DNA from: JBAXTE01 sp037130365
Lineage (GTDB): Bacteria; Bacteroidota; Bacteroidia; Bacteroidales; WCHB1-69
NCBI GenBank assembly: GCA_037130365.1
Contig: JBAXTE010000004.1
Span: forward strand, 1-64,000
Direction of reading: 5' to 3'
Length of the DNA stretch: 64,000 bases
Part shown: positions 18,361 to 27,686 of the stretch, in pieces
Numbering within the stretch: position 1 is the stretch's first letter
Layout: each line of letters opens with the position of its first letter
Program-made: the position numbers and the translations under genes
Notes under the pieces: generated by a model
What the model was told of the DNA's origin: nothing
What the model saw: only the letters and a program-made list of their open reading frames with translations
The model's database searches: none

Positions 18361-19749
18361 TTAATACCCAAGTATTTTCATCATTGGTTTCCAGCTTTGT
18401 TCTTTGGCAAATAATTTTGGATAAAGTTCTCCATCTTCATCTTTATCAATTATTACAATTTTTGGTGCAGGTTGTAAACAGTGCTGAATCCCGCCATAAC
18501 CGCCGATAGACTCTTGATAAGCCCCCGTGTGAAATAGTCCAATGTATTGTGGTTCATCTCCAATTTTAGGTAAAAAAACTGCGTTTGCATGTGCTTCGGA
18601 ATTATAGTAATCCGAACTATCACAAGTCAAGCCTCCTAAAAACACACGTTCATATTCTTTATTCCAGTTATTTATTGCAAATAATATAAACCGCTGATTA
18701 ATTGCCCAGGTATCAGGTAAAGTTGTCATAAAAGAACTATCAATCATATCCCATAACTCGCGGTCGTTTTGCTGTTTCTGAGCAATAATTGAATATAAAA
18801 CAGCACTGCTTTCGCCAACCGTATAGGAGCCAAATTCAGTGAAGATATTAGGCTCTTTTATATTATTCCTATCACAAATACTCTTAATTTGAGCAATAAT
18901 TTCTTCAGCCATATATTCGTAGTCGTAATCAAACGACAGAGAATTTTTGATTGGAAAGCCACCACCAATATTTAATGAATCAAGTTCGGGACATAGTTTT
19001 TTGAGTTCACAATATACATTCACACATTTAGTTAACTCATTCCAATAATAAGCTGTATCGCTCATTCCGGTGTTAATAAAAAAGTGCAACATTTTTAATT
19101 CGAACTTCGGATTATCACGAATTTTTTCCATATAAAAAGGCAGAATATCATTATATCTAATCCCTAATCGTGATGTATAAAACTCAAATTTCGGTTCTTC
19201 TTCAGCAGCAATTCTGATCCCAATTTTGCATTTTGTATTCACTAATTCATCTAATTGATCTAGCTCTTTTTTATTATCTAAAATTGAAATTGTATTAGAA
19301 AACCCTTTATTGATAAATTCAGCAATATTTTCGATGTAATTATACTTTTTAAATCCGTTGCAGATAATATAATTTTCCTGTGAAAACAGCCCTTGTTCAT
19401 GTAAATTATCTATTATATTAAAATCAAATGCTGATGATGTTTCTAGATGTACGTCATTTTTAAGTACTTCTTCGATGATATGAGAAAAATGAGAGCTCTT
19501 AGTGCAATAACAGTAATGATAATCAGCATCGTAGTCCGATTTAGCCATTGCAACATTAAACCATCGTTTAGCACGCTGAATATTGCTGCTAATTTTTGGC
19601 AAATATGTAATCTTTAATGGAGTTCCGTATTGCTTTATTAAATCCATTAAATCGATTCCATTGAATAGCAACTCGTTATCTTTAACTAAAAACTCCTCTT
19701 GCGGGAACTCAAATGTTTGATCAATTAAATCAATATAATTCTTTTTCAT
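18361..19749 (-). CDS. speA: Arginine decarboxylase (PLP fold III, short Bacteroidota type)
   Basis: A 462-residue alanine-racemase-fold PLP decarboxylase. The PLP lysine is about Lys84 in YCYCTKSSHFSH. The glycine-rich phosphate loop is LNIGGGFPIK, and the catalytic Cys region near the end is GGLTCDSSDYY. It is shorter than the enterobacterial biodegradative and biosynthetic enzymes. Immediate linkage to agmatinase supports arginine rather than diaminopimelate or carboxynorspermidine as substrate, but that specificity is inferred. It has its own promoter and leads the speA-speB operon. Confidence 0.85.
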   Translation of the reverse strand: MKKNYIDLIDQTFEFPQEEFLVKDNELLFNGIDLMDLIKQYGTPLKITYLPKISSNIQRAKRWFNVAMAKSDYDADYHYCYCTKSSHFSHIIEEVLKNDVHLETSSAFDFNIIDNLHEQGLFSQENYIICNGFKKYNYIENIAEFINKGFSNTISILDNKKELDQLDELVNTKCKIGIRIAAEEEPKFEFYTSRLGIRYNDILPFYMEKIRDNPKFELKMLHFFINTGMSDTAYYWNELTKCVNVYCELKKLCPELDSLNIGGGFPIKNSLSFDYDYEYMAEEIIAQIKSICDRNNIKEPNIFTEFGSYTVGESSAVLYSIIAQKQQNDRELWDMIDSSFMTTLPDTWAINQRFILFAINNWNKEYERVFLGGLTCDSSDYYNSEAHANAVFLPKIGDEPQYIGLFHTGAYQESIGGYGGIQHCLQPAPKIVIIDKDEDGELYPKLFAKEQSWKPMMKILGY

Positions 19750-19778
19750 AATTGAAATTTATTCTCATTAAAACAGTC

Positions 19779-19809
19779 TGCAAATTTACATCTTTTATTT
19801 TAATATCAA
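19779..19809 (-). promoter_or_regulatory. Promoter for arginine decarboxylase-agmatinase
   Basis: TAAATTTG at 19788-19781 (minus) with TTG 18 bases upstream (19809-19807). The leader is about 30 bases. Confidence 0.65.
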
Positions 19810-20050
19810 CTATGATAATTGATTCTAAATCACTTATATCTTTACAAGTTAAACAATCTAACTTGCTTTTATTATATAAAAAATCAATATATTTTGATGA
19901 TAATTGTTTGTTTTTAGTTTGAAAAAATAATTTTTATGTTATATTATGTTGTTTATCAATTGTATAGTGTTTTTGCTTAGAATGTATGATTATTATATTA
20001 AAATAATTTAGTTGTAATAAAAATAGTCAATCTAATTCATTTGAATCAAA

Positions 20051-20058
20051 TATATTTG
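20051..20058 (+). promoter_or_regulatory. Orphan -7 box
   Basis: TATATTTG, a perfect TAnnTTTG match about 105 bases before a small open frame. No properly spaced -33 element was found (TTTG lies only 7 bases upstream). Confidence 0.4.
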
Positions 20059-20163
20059 CGTTTATTTTAGCGAATATCAAACATATTTCATGATAATATT
20101 GCTTAAATAATTTATCAAACTAAAGAAAATCAATAAATTAAATTATTTAGTCGCTACAATCTT

Positions 20164-20289
20164 ATGACAAAATCAATATACAAACTAGTTGCAATTGTAG
20201 TTGTTGTATTATTTAAAGTTTTGGTTTTGGCAAGTTCTTATTTTGTTAAAGTCTCAAGATTTAATTGTTTAAATTTATTTTTGATTTAA
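20164..20289 (+). CDS. Possible small hydrophobic protein (41 residues)
   Basis: ATG to TAA encodes MTKSIYKLVAIVVVVLFKVL followed by a mixed tail with two Lys and one Arg. The N-terminus looks like a signal anchor or one membrane helix. There is no recognisable ribosome-binding site. The nearest -7 box is at 20051. It may be a real small membrane protein, the relic of a signal peptide from a lost gene, or chance. Confidence 0.25.
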   Translation: MTKSIYKLVAIVVVVLFKVLVLASSYFVKVSRFNCLNLFLI

Positions 20290-20548
20290 AAAAGATTTAA
20301 AAATAAATATTCTCGAATAGATTTTAAAATTTTCGTTTTAAAAATTTCGGAGTGTGTATAATAATTAATGTTACAATTGCTAAATGTAGAATATATATAA
20401 TACATAATCAGATATGTATAAAGTGTGAATTTTGATATTGTTATCATGATTTCTAGAATTTAGTTTGATTTTTCAAAGTCTAATTGATGTTTATTAAAAT
20501 AAATTGATTTAAAATTAACTTATATGTTCAAAATGATAAATAATTATG

Positions 20549-20556
20549 TATATTTG
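20549..20556 (+). promoter_or_regulatory. -7 box for the sugar transferase gene
   Basis: TATATTTG, 21 bases before the ATG at 20578. No clear -33 element. Confidence 0.5.
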
Positions 20557-20577
20557 CATAAATAAAATTTTTTCAAT

Positions 20578-22284
20578 ATGAAACATTCAAACTTTGTCAT
20601 CACAAATAAGATTGAAGACTTTTGTATTAATTCAAAATCGGAATTAGATACTGTTTTACAAAAACTACCAGATTCCAAGTTTTCCGAAAACAAATTATCA
20701 ATATACAGTCCTGATCATACAGAGAAAATTGCTTTAGCTAAGGCGTTAAATGTCAGGTTTACAAAAAAACGCTTTAGGCTTAATCTCTTAGTTGATTTAT
20801 TTTTATTAATTGCTTCATTTTTTGTAGCTTCACTATTAAAAGAAGGAGCATTTACAAATTATATATATACTTATCATACTCCATTTATAACATTTTCTAT
20901 CGTTTTACTTTCAATTTCATTATATTTTCAAAAATATGGAAATCAGGAAAAATCTAATTACTACGAGACTATAAAACGTTATATTAAAAGCCTTTTTGTT
21001 GCTTTTTCATTTGGGGTAGTCTCTCTTTTTTATTTTCAGTTGAATGAGTATAGTCGGTTTATGGTATTAGGAACCGTGTTTGTTTTAGCACTTCTGGAAG
21101 TTGCTTGGGTTAGTTTTTATTATGCATTTATTGATTCTGTTTGGATTAGAGAAAAAGAGGATTTCGAAGCAACTCAAGAAGCTGACATAAAAAACAACTA
21201 TATCACTTTACCATTTCGGATATTTGAACATGAGCTAAATTTCGAGAACATTAAAAAGACAATTATTGATGAGACAAACAAATTAGTCTTTTTATTTTTA
21301 AACAATAACATTAATTTAGGTACTACTAAAACTACAATTTTATCTACTTCAACTCAATTTAATATTTTAAAATTGCCCGAAAACACCTTCAATACGATTG
21401 TTAACTTGAAGAAGATTAACAACATAAAACGAATTAATAAATTTTTTGAAGCAATTAATAGCAAGTTGAATAAGGATAATATTTTTGTTCTTTGTGTTGA
21501 AACATATTCTCAACGAAAAAAGAGAATTCTTCAAAAGTATCCTTATGGCTTAAATTGGTTGGTTTATACGATAGACTTTCTACTAAAAAGAGTTGCTCCC
21601 AAATTAAAACTTACAAAAAAAATCTACTTTTTTATAACTGGAGGAAGAAATAGAGTTCTATCAAAAGCCGAAACCTTAGGACGATTATATTCATGCGGTT
21701 TTGAAGTCTTGAATGAAAAGCAAATTGATAATTTATTATGGCTTGTAGTAAAAAAAGTAAAGGAGCCGATTTTCGATAATAACCCCACTTATGGGCCATT
21801 TATTATGCTTAAAAGATTTGGCAAAGATGGAAAGCTTATTCATGTATATAAAATGAGAACAATGCATGCTTATTCAGAGTATATTCAAGATTACGTTTTC
21901 AAAAACAACAATTTGCAAGAAGGTGGAAAGTTCAAAGATGATTTTCGTATTACGTCAATAGGAAAAATTATGAGAAAGCTCTGGATTGACGAATTACCAA
22001 TGTTTATTAATGTTATTAAAGGAGATATGAAAATTGTTGGTGTTCGTCCTTTAAGTAAGCATTATTTTAATTTATACTCCGAAAATTTAAAAACAAAAAG
22101 AACTCAATTTAAACCAGGGTTAATTCCCCCTTTTTATGCCGATATGCCAAAAACTTTTGAAGAAATTATGGACTCAGAGATGAAGTATTTAGATGCATAC
22201 AAGCACTCACCTTTAAAAACTGATTGGAATTATTTTTGGAAAGCATTACACAATATTATTATAAAAAGTGCAAGAAGTGCATAA
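20578..22284 (+). CDS. Initiating-type sugar transferase, Bacteroidota variant
   Basis: A 568-residue protein related to polyprenyl-phosphate glycosyl-1-phosphate transferases (PF02397). About four membrane helices lie at 60-185. A soluble middle part follows (about 200-400, including FVLCVETYSQRKKRIL). The C-terminal part has the family motifs VYKMRTM (about 422-428) and DELPMFINVIKGDMKIVGVRPLS (about 470-492). The usual start of the catalytic domain, a KR.FD motif on a membrane hairpin just before the VYKMRTM region, is missing; LSKAETLGRLYSCGFEVLNE lies there instead. It probably loads the first sugar onto the lipid carrier for the polysaccharide genes elsewhere in the window. It is transcribed alone. 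Confidence 0.8.
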   Translation: MKHSNFVITNKIEDFCINSKSELDTVLQKLPDSKFSENKLSIYSPDHTEKIALAKALNVRFTKKRFRLNLLVDLFLLIASFFVASLLKEGAFTNYIYTYHTPFITFSIVLLSISLYFQKYGNQEKSNYYETIKRYIKSLFVAFSFGVVSLFYFQLNEYSRFMVLGTVFVLALLEVAWVSFYYAFIDSVWIREKEDFEATQEADIKNNYITLPFRIFEHELNFENIKKTIIDETNKLVFLFLNNNINLGTTKTTILSTSTQFNILKLPENTFNTIVNLKKINNIKRINKFFEAINSKLNKDNIFVLCVETYSQRKKRILQKYPYGLNWLVYTIDFLLKRVAPKLKLTKKIYFFITGGRNRVLSKAETLGRLYSCGFEVLNEKQIDNLLWLVVKKVKEPIFDNNPTYGPFIMLKRFGKDGKLIHVYKMRTMHAYSEYIQDYVFKNNNLQEGGKFKDDFRITSIGKIMRKLWIDELPMFINVIKGDMKIVGVRPLSKHYFNLYSENLKTKRTQFKPGLIPPFYADMPKTFEEIMDSEMKYLDAYKHSPLKTDWNYFWKALHNIIIKSARSA

Positions 22285-22841
22285 TAATGAATTAAATAAT
22301 AGCTAAATCCAATCCTTTATTATATTAAACTTTATCATCCAACTCATATCTTTTAAACCAATCCTTAACTCAAATTAGCTAAATGACTATTTGAATTTAG
22401 TATGGCTTGCCTCCGCCCTTAAACGGGGCATGGCCTCAATATATAAAGGGGTCTAATGCTCTATACGAAATGTCTGAAATTGTGTTTGTTATGATTAGCT
22501 TCGCTGAGCTAATTGATATACGTTAAAAAATATAGTGTAAATATGATGAATTTATTGATTATTATAACAAAAAATTGTATATATTTTTGGTTTTAACAAT
22601 AATGTATTATATTTGCTAATTGTTAACATTAAGTGGGTGTGAAATTAATAATGTTTTAGACTGTCATTGTTTTGATTGTGTGAAGTGTTTAGATGTTATT
22701 ATGCTTAAACATTCATAATAAGTTCATTGGAAATAAAATTATAAACGAAGAAATTATATCCAAAATAATTTTATTTTTTGTTTTTTAGGTTTATTGTCTA
22801 TTTGTAAATTAAACAAGTTATTATATTTTAAACAAAAGGTT
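22285..22841. other. Long non-coding gap with GC-rich island and long leader
   Basis: About 560 bases without a gene. It contains a GC-rich patch at 22401-22437 with a short inverted repeat (GCCC-TTAAAC-GGGGC), a 7-bp hairpin at 22494-22513 (ATTAGCT/AGCTAAT) and a good promoter at 22586-22615. The last ~220 bases would be the untranslated leader of the following gene. Confidence 0.55.
22586..22615 (+). promoter_or_regulatory. Promoter for the coiled-coil/TPR/barrel gene
   Basis: TTTG (22586-22589), 18 bases, then TATATTTG (22608-22615). It sits about 225 bases before the ATG at 22842. Confidence 0.6.
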
Positions 22842-25800
22842 ATGAAAACAATTATTTCTGTTATTTCATTTGTAATTATGGTTTGCGCAACTTCATATTG
22901 CCAAGTAGGTACACCCTGTTATAATTTAGGTGGTTTAAAGTATGTTGAAGGTTCTTTTTCTTATACATGGAATCCAGGTCCTACTGATAATGGAATTGCT
23001 TATAAATCTGTTTTTTCTTGGAAATTTTCGACATATATGGGATCAGAATTTATTAATAGTGTACAAACTACAATTATTGGAAAAGTATTATACCTTGATG
23101 GAAAAACATATACAGAACAAGAACTTGGGAAAGAAGTGTTCTCAAAAATTAGAGTAATTGACAAGTCTAGCAATAGTTTTAATCAAGAAGGTTCAATCCA
23201 ATTAGATTTATATTCTAATCAAAAATATTTAACAACCATCACACTTGAGAAACTTGAAATTTGTAATGGTAGTAGTTTGTACAAAATGAGTAAATATTTT
23301 AATTCACAACAAGATGTATGTCAGATAGTTATTGATGGATTTATACTTACGAACCCTAGAGTTAGCAATATTTCATTTGAGGGGTTAAATGATGCAAGAA
23401 ATGCAGTTAATCAACTTGAAATAGATAAAGTGTATAATTCCAAAATCAAAGAAGCGGATGCTCTTTTTCTTCAAAACAAGCATAATGAAGCTAAGGCTGT
23501 TTATAAAGAAGCTTCGAATTTGAAATATAATGAAGAGTATCCCAAAAGAAAGATTGAACAAATAAATGAGATTCTAAAAAATATTGAATTACAAAAAGAG
23601 AATAAGAAGCAAGAGGAATTAAAAAAACAAAGATATGCTGATTCCATTACAGCAATAAACAAGGCAAGTCAAATACAGGCATCTGAAAATCAAAAAGAAC
23701 GTGTTAAGCAAATTGAAGCTAATATTGATAAGCAAATTACTCAGCAACAAGAGGAAGAGCGACAAAGGCAATTGAACTATGAAAAAGAACGTCAGCGACA
23801 AAAACAGATATCTAAAGATAATTACGAAAAAACAGTCGAAAGTAATAAGCAGATGGAGAAAAATGTTAACCAAGCGATGGATAATTTTTCTCAAACATTA
23901 TGGGACAATGCAAAAGCTGAAAAGAATTATAACAACTACAAATCTAGTATACGTGAATACACGTCATTGTCTGAATCTCAAGATCCCGATGCTATAATTC
24001 GTGAATATGAAGCTAAAATGACTCAAATTGAAATAGCACATAAAAAGTATAAAGCTCAGAAAATGGCTTCACTCGAAAAAGAAATTGCAAAAATGAAAAG
24101 CTCTGGAAGTGTAACTGATAATGCAGCAGCAAATATCGGTGGATATTTTGCTACTCAATCAATTCAAAATCAAATCAACGAAGCTCAAGCTAAAGCTGAA
24201 AATGAGTTAAAATTAGAAAAACAAAAATCATTTGATGAAATAAAAGAGAATTTAATGGCAAAATATGAAAAGCAAAAAAGTGCTTATAATAGAATTGCGG
24301 CAACCAAATTTAGTATTGAAGAGGAAGAAAATGTGCTAAAAATGGCGTATTTTTTTCAATGCAATATCGATTGTTTAAATAGAACCTTTAATTATGGGAA
24401 TACGAATTGGATTAAGTCAAATTGTGTTAAACCAAAGTTGTTAAACTTTTCATCTCCCAAAAATATAACATCCAACGATTTGTATCAAGTTGCTAAAAGA
24501 AAAGCTCAAAAAAGCGATGCCGAATTTCAAAAAGCTGCTATGGATTATATTAATATGGCGATAGAGTCTGATTCAAATATTGCCGACTACTATTATTTTA
24601 AATCTACATTGTTAAATATCAAAGAAGAGAAAATCAGATTTCTTAATAAGACTTTGGCTATCAATCCTAATCATACAGCTGCAAGCGATGAGAGCGATTG
24701 GTTTAAAGCTAAAGACGCAATGTTAATGCAGCAATTTAGAGATTATATAACTAAATATCCAAATGGAAAATATAAATCAAATGCAAATGCTGAAATCAAT
24801 TTTTTATCAAATATTTCTTCAATTAATAATTATCTAGATGTGAAAAATTATGATGATGCAATTTCTTTGTATAATATTGTTAAAGATAACTCATCATTTA
24901 AAAGAACATATATCCCCAAAATTTCAGAACTTGAAAGTGCTGATGATGAAAAAAATTATAAAATTGCATTTGATAAAGATGTGAAGGGTGTAAAATATTC
25001 TGAACGCAAAAGTTTATATGTCAATTATTTGTCAAAATTCCCAAATGGTGTTCATCGAGCAGATGTTGAAGATAGAGTTCGTATTATAGATATGAGGTTG
25101 ACGGGAAATTATGGTTATATCTTCTTTACACCGAATATTACGGGTTTTTCAAATTTGAAAGATTATGATTATTACAAATATGAGCATACTTGGGAAATTT
25201 CAACTAATAGTTATTATGGCAAACAAAGCTATACAGAATCAGGGTTAACAGATTTTTCAAAATCTGGAGGATATTTAATTAATGCAATTAATATTCGGAT
25301 TGGACAAAATATATTCTTATATAAAAAACCCAAATCAATGCTTCCTAGATTTGATTTAGAAATTCAAGCACAATGGGAATCTCGAGGTATTAGAAAATTT
25401 TCTAACTCTACAGATGAATATATTGGGAGTGATGCATTTGAGGCAAATACTACTAAAAGGTTATTAGAGAACTATGGCTATGGCGTAAAACACGAAGGGT
25501 ATGTTGAGGAAGAACTTTATATTGATCATATGGGATTTAATAGGTTGAATTTTAATGCTGGATTGTGGCTTGGAAAAACTTTGAAATTTGGTTTAGGATA
25601 TAATCGTTTTAACTTTAATTTATCTCGATATGATAGAAATGAATCAGACTGTGTGGATTTAAATTTTAATAGGATTCAACCTTCCTTTGCTCTTGCTTTT
25701 ATCAATACAAAAGATTTTTACTTGGGGATTACATATGAATATTGGAGGTTCTTTATAAAAGAAAATACTGATTATTCTAGTAATAAACTTATCGGTTTTG

Positions 25801-25994
25801 ATATAAAAGATAATTATAAATTTAACCATTGGCTATTTTCCTGCAATTTTAAAACTAAGGATGGATATTTTATTGATTTAAGTTATGATCTTTTTATTGT
25901 GAAAAATGATTTTCCAGATATCCCTTCAAATAGATATAAATTTAAAAGCATGAGATCAAATTCATTTAATGTTGGCGTTGGATTAAAATGGTAA
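22842..25994 (+). CDS. Large secreted coiled-coil/TPR protein with C-terminal beta-barrel
   Basis: A 1050-residue envelope protein not recognised as a named family. A signal peptide (MKTIISVISFVIMVCATSYC) leads into a beta-rich domain (to about 175), then a long Lys/Glu/Gln-rich coiled coil (about 240-490). TPR-like helical repeats follow (about 560-740: AAMDYINMAIESDSNIADYYYFKS, FRDYITKYPNGKYKS). From about 755 there are alternating aromatic beta strands ending in NVGVGLKW, a C-terminal Trp typical of an outer-membrane barrel. The longer frame starts at a TTG 16 codons upstream and lacks a leader, so ATG 22842 was used. No T9SS sorting domain is present, so it is likely Sec-exported and barrel-anchored. 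Confidence 0.7.
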   Translation: MKTIISVISFVIMVCATSYCQVGTPCYNLGGLKYVEGSFSYTWNPGPTDNGIAYKSVFSWKFSTYMGSEFINSVQTTIIGKVLYLDGKTYTEQELGKEVFSKIRVIDKSSNSFNQEGSIQLDLYSNQKYLTTITLEKLEICNGSSLYKMSKYFNSQQDVCQIVIDGFILTNPRVSNISFEGLNDARNAVNQLEIDKVYNSKIKEADALFLQNKHNEAKAVYKEASNLKYNEEYPKRKIEQINEILKNIELQKENKKQEELKKQRYADSITAINKASQIQASENQKERVKQIEANIDKQITQQQEEERQRQLNYEKERQRQKQISKDNYEKTVESNKQMEKNVNQAMDNFSQTLWDNAKAEKNYNNYKSSIREYTSLSESQDPDAIIREYEAKMTQIEIAHKKYKAQKMASLEKEIAKMKSSGSVTDNAAANIGGYFATQSIQNQINEAQAKAENELKLEKQKSFDEIKENLMAKYEKQKSAYNRIAATKFSIEEEENVLKMAYFFQCNIDCLNRTFNYGNTNWIKSNCVKPKLLNFSSPKNITSNDLYQVAKRKAQKSDAEFQKAAMDYINMAIESDSNIADYYYFKSTLLNIKEEKIRFLNKTLAINPNHTAASDESDWFKAKDAMLMQQFRDYITKYPNGKYKSNANAEINFLSNISSINNYLDVKNYDDAISLYNIVKDNSSFKRTYIPKISELESADDEKNYKIAFDKDVKGVKYSERKSLYVNYLSKFPNGVHRADVEDRVRIIDMRLTGNYGYIFFTPNITGFSNLKDYDYYKYEHTWEISTNSYYGKQSYTESGLTDFSKSGGYLINAINIRIGQNIFLYKKPKSMLPRFDLEIQAQWESRGIRKFSNSTDEYIGSDAFEANTTKRLLENYGYGVKHEGYVEEELYIDHMGFNRLNFNAGLWLGKTLKFGLGYNRFNFNLSRYDRNESDCVDLNFNRIQPSFALAFINTKDFYLGITYEYWRFFIKENTDYSSNKLIGFDIKDNYKFNHWLFSCNFKTKDGYFIDLSYDLFIVKNDFPDIPSNRYKFKSMRSNSFNVGVGLKW

Positions 25995-26033
25995 TTTGAT
26001 AAAAATTTGATTACTACAGATATATTGTTTGCT

Positions 26034-26077
26034 AAAAAAAAAGAGGTAATCCAATAATTGGAAACCTCCTTTTTTTA
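26034..26077. terminator. Bidirectional terminator
   Basis: An A-run, GAGGT, a nested CCAAT/ATTGG hairpin, then ACCTCC and a T-run. It lies between the plus-strand barrel gene and minus-strand rny, so it serves both. Confidence 0.8.
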
Positions 26078-26091
26078 TTATTGCCGAGATA

Positions 26092-27633
26092 TTATTTTGC
26101 AAAAGCCACAGCGCGGGTTTCACGTATTACTGTAATTTTTATTTGACCTGGATATGTCATTTCATTTTGGATTTTTTTGGATAAATCCATAGAAATTTGA
26201 TTAGCTTGAGCATCTGTAACTCTTTCTGCACCTACAATTACTCGAAGTTCTCTACCCGCTTGAATAGCGTATGTTTTAATTACACCTGGATAGGAGAGAG
26301 CCATTTCTTCTAATGTATTTAATCGTTTAATGTAAGCTTCTACAACTTCACGTCGTGCACCAGGACGAGCACCAGATATTGCATCACAAACCTGTACTAT
26401 TGGAGCATACAATGATTCCATTTCAACTTCGTCGTGGTGAGATCCAATTGCGTTGAATACTTCAGGTTTTTCTTTAAATTTTTCAGCAAGTTGCATCCCC
26501 AAGATTGCATGTGGTAATTCTGGCTCATTATCTGGAACTTTGCCAATATCATGTAATAATCCAGCACGTTTTGCAATCTTTGGATTCAAGCCAAGCTCAG
26601 CAGCCATTGTTGCACAAAGGTTAGCAACTTCTCTCGAGTGTTGTAATAAATTTTGTCCATAAGACGAACGGTATCTCATTTTACCAACCATGCGCACTAA
26701 TTCGCCATGTAGGCCATGAATACCTAAGTCTATAGTTGTTCGTTTACCAATTTCTATAATTTCTTGTTCAATCTGTTTTTTAGTTTTTGCTACCACTTCT
26801 TCGATACGTGCTGGGTGAATTCTACCATCTGTAACTAATTTATGAAGCGATAGTCGAGCAACTTCTCTACGGATTGGGTCGAAACTAGAGAGTAAAATTG
26901 CGTCAGGAGAATCATCAATAATAATGTCAACGCCAGTAAGAGATTCAAGTGCACGAATATTTCGTCCTTCACGACCAATAATCCGACCTTTAATTTCATC
27001 GTTATCGATATTGAAAACCGACACGCTATTTTCAAGTGCATTTTCTACAGCAGTACGTTGAATACTTTCAATTACAATCTTTTTTGATTCCACATTAGCA
27101 GTCATTCTGGCTTCGTCCATAATATCGTTAATGAGTTGCACTGCGTCAGATTTAGCTTCATCTTTCATTAAATCAATAATCTGATCTTTAGCTTGATCTG
27201 CGCTTAATCCAGCAATACGTTCAAGTTTCCCAAGTTCTTGTTTAATAGCTTTGTCTAGCTCTTGTTTTTTAACATTTAGGTCTTCTAACTGTACGTTGAA
27301 TTTTTCTTTAATAGCAGTTGCTTCGTTTTGCTTTCGTTCAAGTTCTTCAACTTTTTGGTCTATTTGAGATTCTTTTTGTTTCGTTCTATTTTCAACTACT
27401 AAAATTTGTTGGTTACGTTCGTTAACTTGCTTTTCATGTTCCGTTTTTAATTGAAGGTATTTCTCTTTAGCTTGTAAAATACGTTCTTTTTTAATGAGTT
27501 CAGCTTCTTCAAGAGCTTCTTTTTTGATTTTTTCGCTATTTTTTTCAATTGATTTTTTAATCAGCGAGTATGATAAGCCTATACCTCCGGCAATTCCGGC
27601 AAGTGCAGCAACGATGATAAGAATAGTGTTCAT
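26092..27633 (-). CDS. rny: Ribonuclease Y
   Basis: A 513-residue membrane-anchored endoribonuclease that initiates mRNA decay. An N-terminal helix (TILIIVAALAGIAGGIGLSY) is followed by a long coiled coil (about 25-200). The KH domain follows (EIKGRIIGREGRNIRALESLTGVD), then the HD domain with LLHDIGK near residue 360. The YPGQIKITVIRETRAVAFAK ending is typical. Full length. It lies downstream of 6S RNA and zapA, a linkage I recall from other Bacteroidota; no clear separate promoter was seen. Confidence 0.96.
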   Translation of the reverse strand: MNTILIIVAALAGIAGGIGLSYSLIKKSIEKNSEKIKKEALEEAELIKKERILQAKEKYLQLKTEHEKQVNERNQQILVVENRTKQKESQIDQKVEELERKQNEATAIKEKFNVQLEDLNVKKQELDKAIKQELGKLERIAGLSADQAKDQIIDLMKDEAKSDAVQLINDIMDEARMTANVESKKIVIESIQRTAVENALENSVSVFNIDNDEIKGRIIGREGRNIRALESLTGVDIIIDDSPDAILLSSFDPIRREVARLSLHKLVTDGRIHPARIEEVVAKTKKQIEQEIIEIGKRTTIDLGIHGLHGELVRMVGKMRYRSSYGQNLLQHSREVANLCATMAAELGLNPKIAKRAGLLHDIGKVPDNEPELPHAILGMQLAEKFKEKPEVFNAIGSHHDEVEMESLYAPIVQVCDAISGARPGARREVVEAYIKRLNTLEEMALSYPGVIKTYAIQAGRELRVIVGAERVTDAQANQISMDLSKKIQNEMTYPGQIKITVIRETRAVAFAK

Positions 27634-27686
27634 AATTGTGATGTTTATATATTTATTTTTGGTTATTAGTTCTGCATAAAATTAAA

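Larger units (their letters stand above)
19810..20548. other. Long AT-rich non-coding stretch
   Basis: About 740 bases without a long open frame. It contains a lone -7-like box and a possible 41-codon hydrophobic open frame, both listed separately. Otherwise only AT-rich sequence was seen: no tRNA, no strong terminator, no long repeat. Confidence 0.6.

Noticed and set aside
22494..22513. Rho-independent terminator of the sugar transferase
   Set aside because: The hairpin has only seven pairs and no T-tract, and it lies over 200 bases past the stop codon.
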